A stretch of DNA of 37,191 nt from Flavobacteriales bacterium (lineage in GTDB: Bacteria > Bacteroidota > Bacteroidia > NS11-12g > UBA955), in contig NSIB01000011.1 in the NCBI GenBank assembly GCA_002737625.1, forward strand, positions 1 through 37,191, given 5' to 3'. The notes under the pieces were generated by a model, which saw nothing but the letters and a program-made list of their open reading frames with translations, had not been told where the DNA came from and made no database searches. This document shows positions 7,242 to 14,691 of this stretch, piece after piece; position 1 is the stretch's first letter, and every line of letters begins with the position of its first letter. Made by a program: the position numbers and the translations under genes.

Positions 7242-8541
7242 TCTTTACAGCGTCTGTAATATCTAGTTCGTTAATAAAATCGGCGATGCTTTCGGCGGTG
7301 ATTTTACTGTGCGTGCGGGTAAGGGCTTTGAGTGACTCATAAGGATTGGCATACCCCTCGCGCCTTAGGATGGTTTGAATGGCTTCCGCAACAACGGCCC
7401 AGTTGTTATTTAAATCCGCTTCCAAGGCAGATTCATTGAGGACCAATTTGTTCAGTCCTTTGTTTAAACTGTTTAAAGCAATCAATGTATGTGCGAAAGG
7501 GACACCGATATTGCGTAAAACTGTACTATCAGTAAGGTCTCTTTGCAATCGAGAAACAGGCAATTTGGAGGCTAGATGTTCAAACAACGCGTTGGCAATG
7601 CCTAGGTTTCCTTCCGCATTTTCAAAGTCGATAGGATTCACCTTATGCGGCATCGCACTGGATCCCACTTCCCCTTCTTTGATTCTCTGTTTGAAGTAGT
7701 CCATGCTCACATAGGTCCAAACGTCGCGAGAAAAATCAATGAGTATCGTATTGATGCGCTTCCAATTATCGAACTGTGCCGCCAAGAAATCATAAGGTTC
7801 AATTTGCGTAGTAAAAGGCACGCGATACAAACCCAAGTCTTCGCCCACAAATTTGTCGCCAAAAGCCAACCAATCTGTATCAGGGAAAGCCACGTGATGG
7901 GCATTGTAATTCCCCGTTGCTCCGCCAAATTTGGCGGAATAGGGGAGTTGCGACAAAAGATTGAGCTGACCTTCCAAACGAGCCACAAATACATACCATT
8001 CTTTACCCAGTATGGTAGGAGAGGCTGGCTGACCGTGTGTTTTGGCCAATAGAGGTATATCTTTCCAGGCTTGCGCTTGAGATTTTAGCAATTGTAAAAC
8101 TTCATCGAGGGCGGGCATCATCACAGCCTTGCTGGCTTCTTTGAAACTCAAAGGAATCGCAGTGTTGTTGATGTCTTGAGAGGTAAGGCCAAAGTGAACC
8201 CACTCTTTATATGCCTGTAAACCCAAGGCCTCCATTTTCTCTTTGATGCAGTATTCCACCGCTTTTACGTCGTGGTTGGTTGTTTTTTCTATGGTTTTTA
8301 CGCGCTGAATATCCTCTTCTGGAAGATTTTTGCACCAACTGGTAAGGGTATTTTGATGATTAAGTAGCTCAGACCAATCGACATTTGGAATTACTTTTGC
8401 CAAGGCAAAAAGATAGGCTACCTCAACGCGGACACGGTATTGAATGAGTCCGGCTTCTGAATAAAATCGTTTTAAGGCCTGAGTTCCACCGGCATATCTA
8501 CCGTCTACGGGTGAAATTGCATACAGAGGGCTAGCATCCAT
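7183..8541 (-). CDS. purB: Adenylosuccinate lyase
   Basis: Catalyses two beta-eliminations in purine synthesis: SAICAR to AICAR and adenylosuccinate to AMP, both releasing fumarate. The 452-residue protein starts MDASPLYAISPVDGRY and carries the superfamily signature GSSAMPHKVNPIDFENAEGN, whose flexible loop holds the catalytic serine. KTHGQPASPT with the active-site histidine and TSQDINNTA are also present. It is of the E. coli long type (456 residues). An in-frame start 15 bases upstream would add five residues but would fall across the -7 box. The ATG lies just four bases after an exact TATTTTTG box, so the mRNA may be leaderless. Downstream of uvrA by 33 bases and overlapping the GT51 gene. 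Confidence 0.97.
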   Translation of the reverse strand: MDASPLYAISPVDGRYAGGTQALKRFYSEAGLIQYRVRVEVAYLFALAKVIPNVDWSELLNHQNTLTSWCKNLPEEDIQRVKTIEKTTNHDVKAVEYCIKEKMEALGLQAYKEWVHFGLTSQDINNTAIPLSFKEASKAVMMPALDEVLQLLKSQAQAWKDIPLLAKTHGQPASPTILGKEWYVFVARLEGQLNLLSQLPYSAKFGGATGNYNAHHVAFPDTDWLAFGDKFVGEDLGLYRVPFTTQIEPYDFLAAQFDNWKRINTILIDFSRDVWTYVSMDYFKQRIKEGEVGSSAMPHKVNPIDFENAEGNLGIANALFEHLASKLPVSRLQRDLTDSTVLRNIGVPFAHTLIALNSLNKGLNKLVLNESALEADLNNNWAVVAEAIQTILRREGYANPYESLKALTRTHSKITAESIADFINELDITDAVKNELRQITPHNYTGTHPNLD

Positions 8542-8545
8542 ACGG

Positions 8546-8553
8546 CAAAAATA
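8546..8553 (-). promoter_or_regulatory. -7 box directly before purB
   Basis: On the minus strand TATTTTTG (8553-8546) is followed by CCGT and the purB ATG. There is no TTG or TTTG at the expected -33 distance (AAGG is found instead), so an activator or read-through from uvrA may be needed. The palindrome at 8555-8569 fills the spacer. Confidence 0.5.
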
Positions 8554-8554
8554 C

Positions 8555-8569
8555 AACGCAAGTTGCGTT
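8555..8569. promoter_or_regulatory. 15-base palindrome in the purB promoter spacer
   Basis: AACGCAA-G-TTGCGTT is a perfect inverted repeat with one central base, placed immediately upstream of the purB -7 box and six bases after the uvrA stop. Its half-sites ACGCAA and TTGCGT equal those of the E. coli PurR box (ACGCAAACGTTTGCGT), but the centre is one base rather than four. It could be an operator, a short terminator stem for uvrA (TATTTTTG follows it on that strand), or chance. Confidence 0.45.
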
Positions 8570-8574
8570 TTCCC

Positions 8575-11433
8575 TTATTTTAATTCCATTTTCAGGAATC
8601 GGCCCGTATGGCTTTCTTTGTGTTTTGCTACCTGTTCTGGTGTGCCGTATACCAATATTTCACCACCGCCTGATCCGCCTTCGGGTCCAATATCAACAAC
8701 CCAATCGGCCACTTTAATCACATCCATGTTGTGCTCGATCACCACAATCGTATTGCCTTTGTCTACCAAAATATTCAATACCCCCAACAATTGCTTAATG
8801 TCGTTGAAGTGCAGCCCTGTAGTTGGCTCGTCTAAGATGTAAAGGGTCTTGCCCGTATCTCGCTTGCTCAATTCTGTAGAAAGCTTCACGCGTTGGGCTT
8901 CTCCGCCGCTGATGGTGGTGCTCGATTGACCTAAGGCGAGGTAACCCAAGCCCACGTCTTGCATTGTTTTTACTTTGCGTTGGATTAAAGGAATGTGTTC
9001 AAAGAAATCCACAGCGGTATCGATCGACATTTCTAAAACATCATTGATGCTTTTGCCTTTGTATCGAACTTCCAATGTTTCGCGATTGTATCGTTTGCCC
9101 TGACATTCATCGCAGAGTACTTCTACATCAGGCAGGAAGTTCATTTCTATTACTTTTTTGCCGCCGCCGCCGCAGGCTTCACAACGACCGCCTTTAACGT
9201 TAAAGCTGAATCGACCGGGCTTATAACCACGAATTTTGGCTTCGGGAAGGTTGGTGAAAAGGTTGCGAATCTCTTGAAATACACCCACATAGGTAGCGGG
9301 ATTGCTTCGAGGCGTACGTCCGATAGGACTCTGGTCGATGCGTATTACTTTGTCTACGTGTTCTAATCCGTCAATGCTCTTAAACGGCAAGGGTTTATAA
9401 CTGGAAGCATAGACTTTATTGTGTGCTGCAGTGAATAGGGTTTCGTTGATTAAACTGGATTTGCCGCTACCGCTTACGCCTGTAATTGCAACAAACAAGC
9501 CCACTGGAATTTCTAAATCCACGTTTTTTAGATTGTGGCCGGTGCATCCCTTTAACTTGAGTTTTGCTGTTGTGGCTTTTCTTCGTTTTTCGGGGACGGG
9601 AATGCTGTCTTCGCCGCGAAGGTATTTTCCAGTAATGGCATCAGACTGAATAAAGTCTTTCACTTCGCCACTGGCCACAATCTGACCGCCATGTACGCCG
9701 GCATTTGGACCAATCTCAACCAACCAATCACTGGCTAGCATCATGTCCTTGTCGTGCTCCACCACCAAAACGGTATTGCCCATATCGCGCAGATCCCTCA
9801 AACTCTGAATCAAACGTTCATTGTCGCGCTGATGCAACCCAATACTGGGCTCATCCAAAATATAAAGCACATTCATCAGTTTGCTACCGATTTGGGTTGC
9901 CAATCTGATTCGTTGCGCTTCCCCTCCCGATAGGGTCCTTGCGGGGCTATTTAAGGTGAGGTATCCTAGACCTACGCCAACCAAGAAATCGAGACGACTT
10001 TTGATTTCTTTGATCAGTTCGGTTGCAATAATGACTTGTCTTTCCGTGAGTTCATTGTGCACCGCATGAAACCAATTTCTTAACACATCGATATTCATGT
10101 TGCTGAGTTGAGAGATGTTTTTTTCTGCGATGATGAAATGCAGTGATTCTTGCTTTAATCGATCGCCATGACAGGCTTCACAAGGCTTTTGGTGCATGAA
10201 TTCTTCTGCCCACTGACGCAGTTTGTCGTCCTCGGATTCAAAATAATTCTCCGTGATATAATGAACGACCCCTTTGTATTGACTTTCGTAGGATTTCTTT
10301 TGTCCTTGATGGTTGATATGACTGACCATGATGGGCTCGTCGTAGCCATAAAGTATGCACTGAATTTGCTGATCGCTGAGTTTTGAGATAGGATCGGCTA
10401 GGCTAAAATCTAGCACTTTTGCAAGGGCACGAAGTTGGCTAAACGTCCAGTTTTCTCTCAGTTCACCAATTGGGACGATGCCGCCGCGATTGATGGATTT
10501 GCTACGATCGGGGATGATGAAATCGATATTAACTTCGGCAGTTTCGCCCATGCCTTCACAGGTTGGACATGCACCATAGGGTGAGTTGAAAGAAAAGGAA
10601 TTGGGTTGAGGTTCATCGTAACTGAGGCCACTCACTGGGTCCATTAAGAAACGAGAGAAATGCACAAGTTGATCGTCTGCGTCTAATACCATGATGTTTC
10701 CACTGCCCATTTTCATGGCAATTTTAACACTTTCGGTGAGCCTGCCGGTTGATCCACTTTGGACTTGCAAGCGATCTATTACGACTTCTATGTCGTGGAT
10801 TTTGTATCGATCCACCTGCATACTGCCAGTGATATCGGTAATTTTCCCATCCACGCGAACTTTGTTATAGCCTTTCTTTTTTATTTGCTCAAAGAGGTCG
10901 CGGTAGTTGCCTTTACGTCCTTTCACCACAGGCGCGAGGATGGCTACTTTTTGCGTATCGAACTTTTGAACCATGGCATCCATGATTTGTTGCTCGGTCA
11001 GTTTCACCATTTTTTCACCGCTGATGTAACTCACAGCTTCTCCGGCACGGGCAAAGAGGAGACGAAGGAAATCGTATACTTCGGTAACTGTTCCTACGGT
11101 ACTTCTAGGGTTTTTGCTAACTGTTTTTTGTTCGATGCTAATTACGGGGCTGAGGCCACGTACTTTATCGACATCCGGGCGCTTCATGTCCCCAATAAAC
11201 TGGCGTGCATAGGCACTAAAACTCTCTAGGTAACGTCGCTGTCCTTCGGCGAAAAGGGTATCGAAAGCAAGTGAACTTTTACCCGACCCTGACAGTCCCG
11301 TAAAAACCACGAGTTTATTTCTGGGTATAGTGAGATCTAGGGATTTTAAATTGTGTTCCCGAGCGCCCAAAATTTCGATGCTGGGTTGATTGGCATCGGG
11401 CTGATGAATGTGCTCAGAAACATTGTTTTTCAT
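8575..11433 (-). CDS. uvrA: Excinuclease ABC subunit A
   Basis: DNA-damage sensor of nucleotide excision repair, a dimeric ABC ATPase that loads UvrB. The 952-residue protein has two ABC modules: Walker A GLSGSGKSS at 46-54 and GVSGSGKSS in the second half, signatures LSGGEAQRIRLA and ISGGEAQRVKLS, and Walker B YILDEPSIGLH and YILDEPTTGLH. The C-terminal zinc module is intact (CEACGGGG ... CDECQGKRY), as is CEACHGDRL. In the insertion module before SFNSPYGACPTC, however, the first CxxC pair found in E. coli is replaced by FLMDPVSG. Start chosen at MKNNVSEH; a TTG 24 bases upstream falls in the promoter. First gene of the uvrA-purB-GT51 run. Confidence 0.98.
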   Translation of the reverse strand: MKNNVSEHIHQPDANQPSIEILGAREHNLKSLDLTIPRNKLVVFTGLSGSGKSSLAFDTLFAEGQRRYLESFSAYARQFIGDMKRPDVDKVRGLSPVISIEQKTVSKNPRSTVGTVTEVYDFLRLLFARAGEAVSYISGEKMVKLTEQQIMDAMVQKFDTQKVAILAPVVKGRKGNYRDLFEQIKKKGYNKVRVDGKITDITGSMQVDRYKIHDIEVVIDRLQVQSGSTGRLTESVKIAMKMGSGNIMVLDADDQLVHFSRFLMDPVSGLSYDEPQPNSFSFNSPYGACPTCEGMGETAEVNIDFIIPDRSKSINRGGIVPIGELRENWTFSQLRALAKVLDFSLADPISKLSDQQIQCILYGYDEPIMVSHINHQGQKKSYESQYKGVVHYITENYFESEDDKLRQWAEEFMHQKPCEACHGDRLKQESLHFIIAEKNISQLSNMNIDVLRNWFHAVHNELTERQVIIATELIKEIKSRLDFLVGVGLGYLTLNSPARTLSGGEAQRIRLATQIGSKLMNVLYILDEPSIGLHQRDNERLIQSLRDLRDMGNTVLVVEHDKDMMLASDWLVEIGPNAGVHGGQIVASGEVKDFIQSDAITGKYLRGEDSIPVPEKRRKATTAKLKLKGCTGHNLKNVDLEIPVGLFVAITGVSGSGKSSLINETLFTAAHNKVYASSYKPLPFKSIDGLEHVDKVIRIDQSPIGRTPRSNPATYVGVFQEIRNLFTNLPEAKIRGYKPGRFSFNVKGGRCEACGGGGKKVIEMNFLPDVEVLCDECQGKRYNRETLEVRYKGKSINDVLEMSIDTAVDFFEHIPLIQRKVKTMQDVGLGYLALGQSSTTISGGEAQRVKLSTELSKRDTGKTLYILDEPTTGLHFNDIKQLLGVLNILVDKGNTIVVIEHNMDVIKVADWVVDIGPEGGSGGGEILVYGTPEQVAKHKESHTGRFLKMELK

Positions 11434-11441
11434 GGAATTTG

Positions 11442-11472
11442 CAAAGGTACAAAACAATGCATCGGAAAGAAA
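11442..11472 (-). promoter_or_regulatory. Promoter of uvrA
   Basis: On the minus strand TTTC (11472-11469), 19 bases, TACCTTTG (11449-11442). The -7 box fits TAnnTTTG exactly. Its last base is only eight bases before the uvrA ATG, which implies a very short or absent 5' leader. No LexA-like palindrome is evident next to it. Confidence 0.55.
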
Positions 11473-11508
11473 GGTATATTCAGAAAATTCGTGGTAAGAG
11501 TAGGTGAA

Positions 11509-12285
11509 CTACCAGCTTCCTCCAGCGCCACCGCCATTGAATCCTCCGCCACCGCCAAAACCTCCCCAATCACTAGATCCGCCACCGAATCCATTGCCTC
11601 CGCCTCCACCGCCTCCGCCAAAACCACCCATAAATAATAGGGGCCATGCGCCTAAACCGGTATTGTAACGACCATTTTTGCGATAACCTCCGCCACCACC
11701 GCCGCGAGACATGAAGAGTAGGATCAGTATTACCACCACTATACTACCCCAACCGCGGGTGCCACTTTTACGTTTTCTTGTGGCTTTGCCTTTAAATTTA
11801 CCCATGAGGGCTTGCTCAAATGCTTGCGTGGTTTGGATGATGGCATTGAAATAATCTTGGTTACGAAGGTTGGGAACAAGGAAATCATTTTCGATCTGAC
11901 CCAGTCGGCTTGCGCTGAGTTTATCTTGCATTTGATCGGCGGTTACCGTGAAAAATTTTCTGTCGTTTATTGCGATATACAGCAGGATACCATTGTTTTT
12001 GTTTTTTTGTCCCACGCCCCAACCTCGGGCAAGGAACATCGCACGATCTATCGCGGCAAGGCCGTTGGCGCTGGGTTCAAGGACCACTGCAATTTGCGAC
12101 GATGTTGAATCTTCGTAGGCAAAAAGTCGCTCATCGAGTTCTTTGATTTGGGCAGCGCTCAAAACATTGGCATAGTCATTTACGTGACCTTTGTAGGCTG
12201 GAAGTGTTTGTTCTGCCTTGGCAATGCTTACGCCGCTGATGCAGAGGGCAAGTAACGCCAATTTCAATATTGTGTTTTTGCCCAT
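11509..12285 (-). CDS. TPM-domain protein with signal peptide and glycine-rich tail (YgcG type)
   Basis: A 258-residue protein beginning MGKNTILKLALLALCISGV with a signal peptide ending near AKA-EQ. The TPM domain follows at about 30-150 (VNDYANVLSAAQIKELDERL, SQIAVVLEPS, RGWGVGQKNKNNGILLYIAINDRKFFT). After it come a basic stretch (KGKATRKRKSG), a membrane helix (IVVVILILLFM) and a tail almost wholly of Gly, Phe and Trp ending GGSW. TPM proteins act in membranes; roles proposed in different systems include photosystem II repair and membrane quality control, so none can be fixed here. The frame continues upstream to overlap the previous gene, but the signal peptide decides this start. Last of lipB-lemA-TPM-TPM. 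Confidence 0.9.
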   Translation of the reverse strand: MGKNTILKLALLALCISGVSIAKAEQTLPAYKGHVNDYANVLSAAQIKELDERLFAYEDSTSSQIAVVLEPSANGLAAIDRAMFLARGWGVGQKNKNNGILLYIAINDRKFFTVTADQMQDKLSASRLGQIENDFLVPNLRNQDYFNAIIQTTQAFEQALMGKFKGKATRKRKSGTRGWGSIVVVILILLFMSRGGGGGGYRKNGRYNTGLGAWPLLFMGGFGGGGGGGGNGFGGGSSDWGGFGGGGGFNGGGAGGSW

Positions 12286-12364
12286 CAAGCCAAGGTTAAA
12301 GATATTGAGAGGGCTTTTTTTACAATGCCTCACTGATCTTGATTTACTCTCAAGAATCCCCGTA

Positions 12365-12859
12365 TCAACTACCATTTGAAATCTCATTGCTTAATTCATT
12401 TGGATTGATATCGCCAGGGGCAAAATACTTTGATAATAGGGATGCGGACTCTTCAATGCCAAGCAAAACGCCCGTTTTGAATTGCTGCTGTTGGAAATGA
12501 TTCTGCATCGCATCGCGCATTTGGTCCCATTGGCCGTCAACGACTTTGCTGTTGATGCCTTCATCGCCGAAAATGGCAAATTGCTTGGTATACGGAGCTA
12601 AGTAAATCAATATGCCGTTGCGGTCTGCGGTTTTGTGCATCCCCAATTTCTTAAAAGTTTTGGTCGCTGCTTTTACCGCATCAGTGGGTTGGTAAGAATG
12701 GCTGATATGAACTCGAATTTCTGCCGATGTGAGATTTTCCGAGGCAACAATGCCTGCAACAATTTCAGATTCCTCTGGTTCGGTAAATAGTTTAATGGGT
12801 TTTTTAAGGCCGGTGGCCAACATCAAACCACGAAAGAAAGAGGAAATTTGATCCAGCAT
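12365..12859 (-). CDS. TPM-domain protein without signal peptide
   Basis: The 164-residue product carries a TPM domain over most of its length: TEPEESEIVAGIVASE, SAEIRVHISHSY, LGMHKTADRNGILIYLAPYTKQFAIFGDEGIN. No signal peptide is evident; a mildly hydrophobic N-terminus (FFRGLMLATGL) could touch the membrane. It differs from its downstream neighbour in lacking the glycine-rich tail, so the two are a long-and-short TPM pair. It starts two bases after lemA ends, a spacing that suggests translational coupling and a shared task with LemA. Function unknown. Confidence 0.88.
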   Translation of the reverse strand: MLDQISSFFRGLMLATGLKKPIKLFTEPEESEIVAGIVASENLTSAEIRVHISHSYQPTDAVKAATKTFKKLGMHKTADRNGILIYLAPYTKQFAIFGDEGINSKVVDGQWDQMRDAMQNHFQQQQFKTGVLLGIEESASLLSKYFAPGDINPNELSNEISNGS

Positions 12860-12861
12860 TT

Positions 12862-13455
12862 TTATTCTTTCAAAGCGTCTTTCACGTTAACACGCTTTTC
12901 GGTACCCTTGTCTGCTTCAAATCCTGATTTCTTTTGGAAGCCAAAGATTCCTGCAAAAATGTTACTTGGGAACTGACGTACTGAAAGGTTGTATTGCTTA
13001 ACTGCGGCGTTGAAATCGCTGCGAGCTGTACGAATCATATTTTCAGCCTCTGAAATCTCGAATTGCAAATTTTCGTATCCTTTGGTGGCTTTCAAATCTG
13101 GATAGCGCTCCAAAACGATCATCATTCTGCTGAAAGAGGATTGTTGGGCGGATTCAAACTTATTCAAATTCTCAGGCGTAAGTTGGTCGCTGGTTAATTT
13201 AACCTGACCGGCACTGGCTCTGGCATTGGTGATTTCGGTTAATGTAGATTTCTCAAATTTGGCTTCTGCGCTTACCGCTTCTGCAACTTCTGCGATTTTA
13301 TCGGCGCGAGTTTGGTAGGCGACTTCTACGTTGTTCCAAGCGTTTGATAAGGTTTCGTCCTGATTTACCAAGCCGTTGTAACTTCCTTTGATCCATAAAA
13401 ATGCGATCAATACTACCCCTACGATGATGAGGGTGCGAATGGTTTTACTGTTCAT
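12862..13455 (-). CDS. LemA family protein
   Basis: The 197-residue protein has one N-terminal membrane helix (TLIIVGVVLIAFLWI, about 8-23), then the LemA helical-bundle signature: YNGLVNQDETLSNAWNNVEV, AEVAEAVSAEAKFEKSTL, ERYPDLKATKGYENLQFEISEAENMI, and FNAAVKQYNLSVRQFPSNIFAGIFGF. The bulk is expected outside the cytoplasm. LemA genes stand next to TPM genes in very many bacteria, as here, and no biochemical activity is established. Its start overlaps the lipB stop by four bases (ATGA-type coupling). Confidence 0.95.
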   Translation of the reverse strand: MNSKTIRTLIIVGVVLIAFLWIKGSYNGLVNQDETLSNAWNNVEVAYQTRADKIAEVAEAVSAEAKFEKSTLTEITNARASAGQVKLTSDQLTPENLNKFESAQQSSFSRMMIVLERYPDLKATKGYENLQFEISEAENMIRTARSDFNAAVKQYNLSVRQFPSNIFAGIFGFQKKSGFEADKGTEKRVNVKDALKE

Positions 13456-14135
13456 TTTTTTGTTATTGTTAGGCCAAAGGTACTCTCAAAATGCTTGCCC
13501 ATTTTTTCTTTTACGGCAAACATGTCAATTTTTCCGCCCAATTCCTTTTCCATACTCGTAACGCCCTTGTCTACAATGCCGCAAGGCACAATATGATTGA
13601 ACATGCCAAGGTCGGTGTTGACGTTGAGTGCGAGGCCATGCATGCTGACAAAACGACTGCATTTGATACCAATGGCCGCGATTTTTCTTTCTGTTGGTTT
13701 GTTGATATCGATCCAAACGCCAATTCGATCTTTTATCACACCGGCTTCGATTCCATAATCGGCGAGGGTTTTGATAATTGTAGTTTCGATGCCCTCTACA
13801 AATCGTTTTACGCCCATGTTTAGTAACTCTAAATCAAAAATTGGGTAGACAACCAATTGTCCGGGTCCGTGATAGGTAATATCGCCCCCTCGTTCAATAT
13901 CGTATACTTTGGCTTTCATTGTAGAGAGAGCTTCGTTAGAAGCAAGCAAATTTTCCCTGTCCGCGCTTTTGCCAAACGTATACACATGCGGATGCTCAAT
14001 CATGATTAAATGCAAGGGCTCTGTTGGTTGATGACTGGATTTGTTTTGAATCATTGCATCAAAGAGGGATCGCTGAAAGTTTAAGGTTTCTTCGTAGGTC
14101 TGATTTTGTAATAAATGCAACTGGCAATTCAACAT
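13452..14135 (-). CDS. lipB: Octanoyltransferase (lipoyl(octanoyl) transferase)
   Basis: Transfers octanoate from acyl carrier protein to the target lysine of lipoyl domains, the first step of lipoate assembly before LipA inserts sulfur. The 227-residue protein shows VYTFGKSADRENLL, RGGDITYHGPGQLVVYP, IAAIGIKCSRFVSMHGLALNV (catalytic K158) and HIVPCGI (catalytic C185), all conserved. Length is normal for the family. The ATG lies four bases after a TAAATTTG box, so the transcript may be leaderless. First gene of an operon with lemA and two TPM genes, whose link to lipoylation is unclear. The E2 at 20363-21757 is a likely substrate. Confidence 0.97.
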   Translation of the reverse strand: MLNCQLHLLQNQTYEETLNFQRSLFDAMIQNKSSHQPTEPLHLIMIEHPHVYTFGKSADRENLLASNEALSTMKAKVYDIERGGDITYHGPGQLVVYPIFDLELLNMGVKRFVEGIETTIIKTLADYGIEAGVIKDRIGVWIDINKPTERKIAAIGIKCSRFVSMHGLALNVNTDLGMFNHIVPCGIVDKGVTSMEKELGGKIDMFAVKEKMGKHFESTFGLTITKK

Positions 14136-14139
14136 TTTG

Positions 14140-14167
14140 CAAATTTAGCCAAAAGCAAGGGCTGCAA
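14140..14167 (-). promoter_or_regulatory. Promoter of lipB
   Basis: On the minus strand TTG (14167-14165), 17 bases, then TAAATTTG (14147-14140), an exact -7 box with slightly short spacing. Only CAAA lies between it and the lipB ATG. Confidence 0.5.
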
Positions 14168-14203
14168 TTGATAATTCGAAATAAGGGTGACATTTTTGAA
14201 ATC

Positions 14204-14620
14204 GTGAATGAAGGAAAAGAGAGAGTCGAACTTTTTTGGGACAAGAAAGCATCCAAGAAGCAGTTAGGAGATTGGGGTGAAATTCAAGCAGGTGATTGGT
14301 TGATAAGGCAAGGGGTAGATATTTTACATCGCAATTGGAGAAGTGGGCATAAAGAGATTGATATCATCGGCAGGCAAAGTGATGTGTTGATATTTATAGA
14401 GGTGAAATGTAGAAGCACATCTATTTTTGCACCGCCAGAAACAGCGGTAAATGCCAAAAAATGGAAGAACATAGGTATCGCAGCAACAGATTATATAATA
14501 AAAAATAAATATTTTGGAAAATTTCGGTTTGATATTTTGGCGGTGACAATTACTCCTTACTGCAAGCAAATCATGCACTTTAAAGATGCTTTTCATCGTT
14601 CAAAGACAACCCTTTATTGA
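14204..14620 (+). CDS. YraN/UPF0102 family endonuclease-like protein
   Basis: The product matches UPF0102 (YraN), a small protein with a PD-(D/E)XK nuclease-like fold: LGDWGEIQAGDWLIRQG, ILHRNWRSGHKEIDIIG, LIFIEVKCRSTSIF, AVNAKKWKNIGIAATDYI, FRFDILAVTI. The E-ID-EVK arrangement is the predicted metal-binding set. Cellular role unproven. The frame has no ATG; it stays open to 14024, antisense to lipB. I choose the GTG at 14204, giving 138 residues, close to the usual 115-130; a TTG near 14166 is the alternative. The upstream open stretch overlaps the divergent lipB promoter and is not expected to be translated. Confidence 0.85.
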   Translation: MNEGKERVELFWDKKASKKQLGDWGEIQAGDWLIRQGVDILHRNWRSGHKEIDIIGRQSDVLIFIEVKCRSTSIFAPPETAVNAKKWKNIGIAATDYIIKNKYFGKFRFDILAVTITPYCKQIMHFKDAFHRSKTTLY

Positions 14621-14691
14621 AAATTGATGTCATTGATTTTACATATAACTAAGCCAACCCTAGAAACTTTGAATTTAATTTGCGAACGAAA

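Noticed and set aside
7645-8052. Open frame of 135 codons on the plus strand inside purB
   Set aside because: Antisense to purB signature regions; no motif or start signal.
10759-11229. Open frame of 156 codons on the plus strand inside uvrA
   Set aside because: Antisense to the conserved ABC module of uvrA; composition is Phe/His-rich as expected for a shadow frame.
11509-11720. GC-rich repetitive DNA (ccgccaccgcc units)
   Set aside because: Explained by glycine codons of the TPM protein's tail; not an independent repeat element.
12464-12479. Inverted repeat CAAAACG-CC-CGTTTTG
   Set aside because: It lies in the conserved part of the TPM gene (residues KTGVLLG) and can be explained by its codons; likely chance.
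14024-14203. Upstream extension of the YraN-like frame
   Set aside because: It overlaps the lipB start and promoter and has no family similarity; kept only as a note on the missing ATG.
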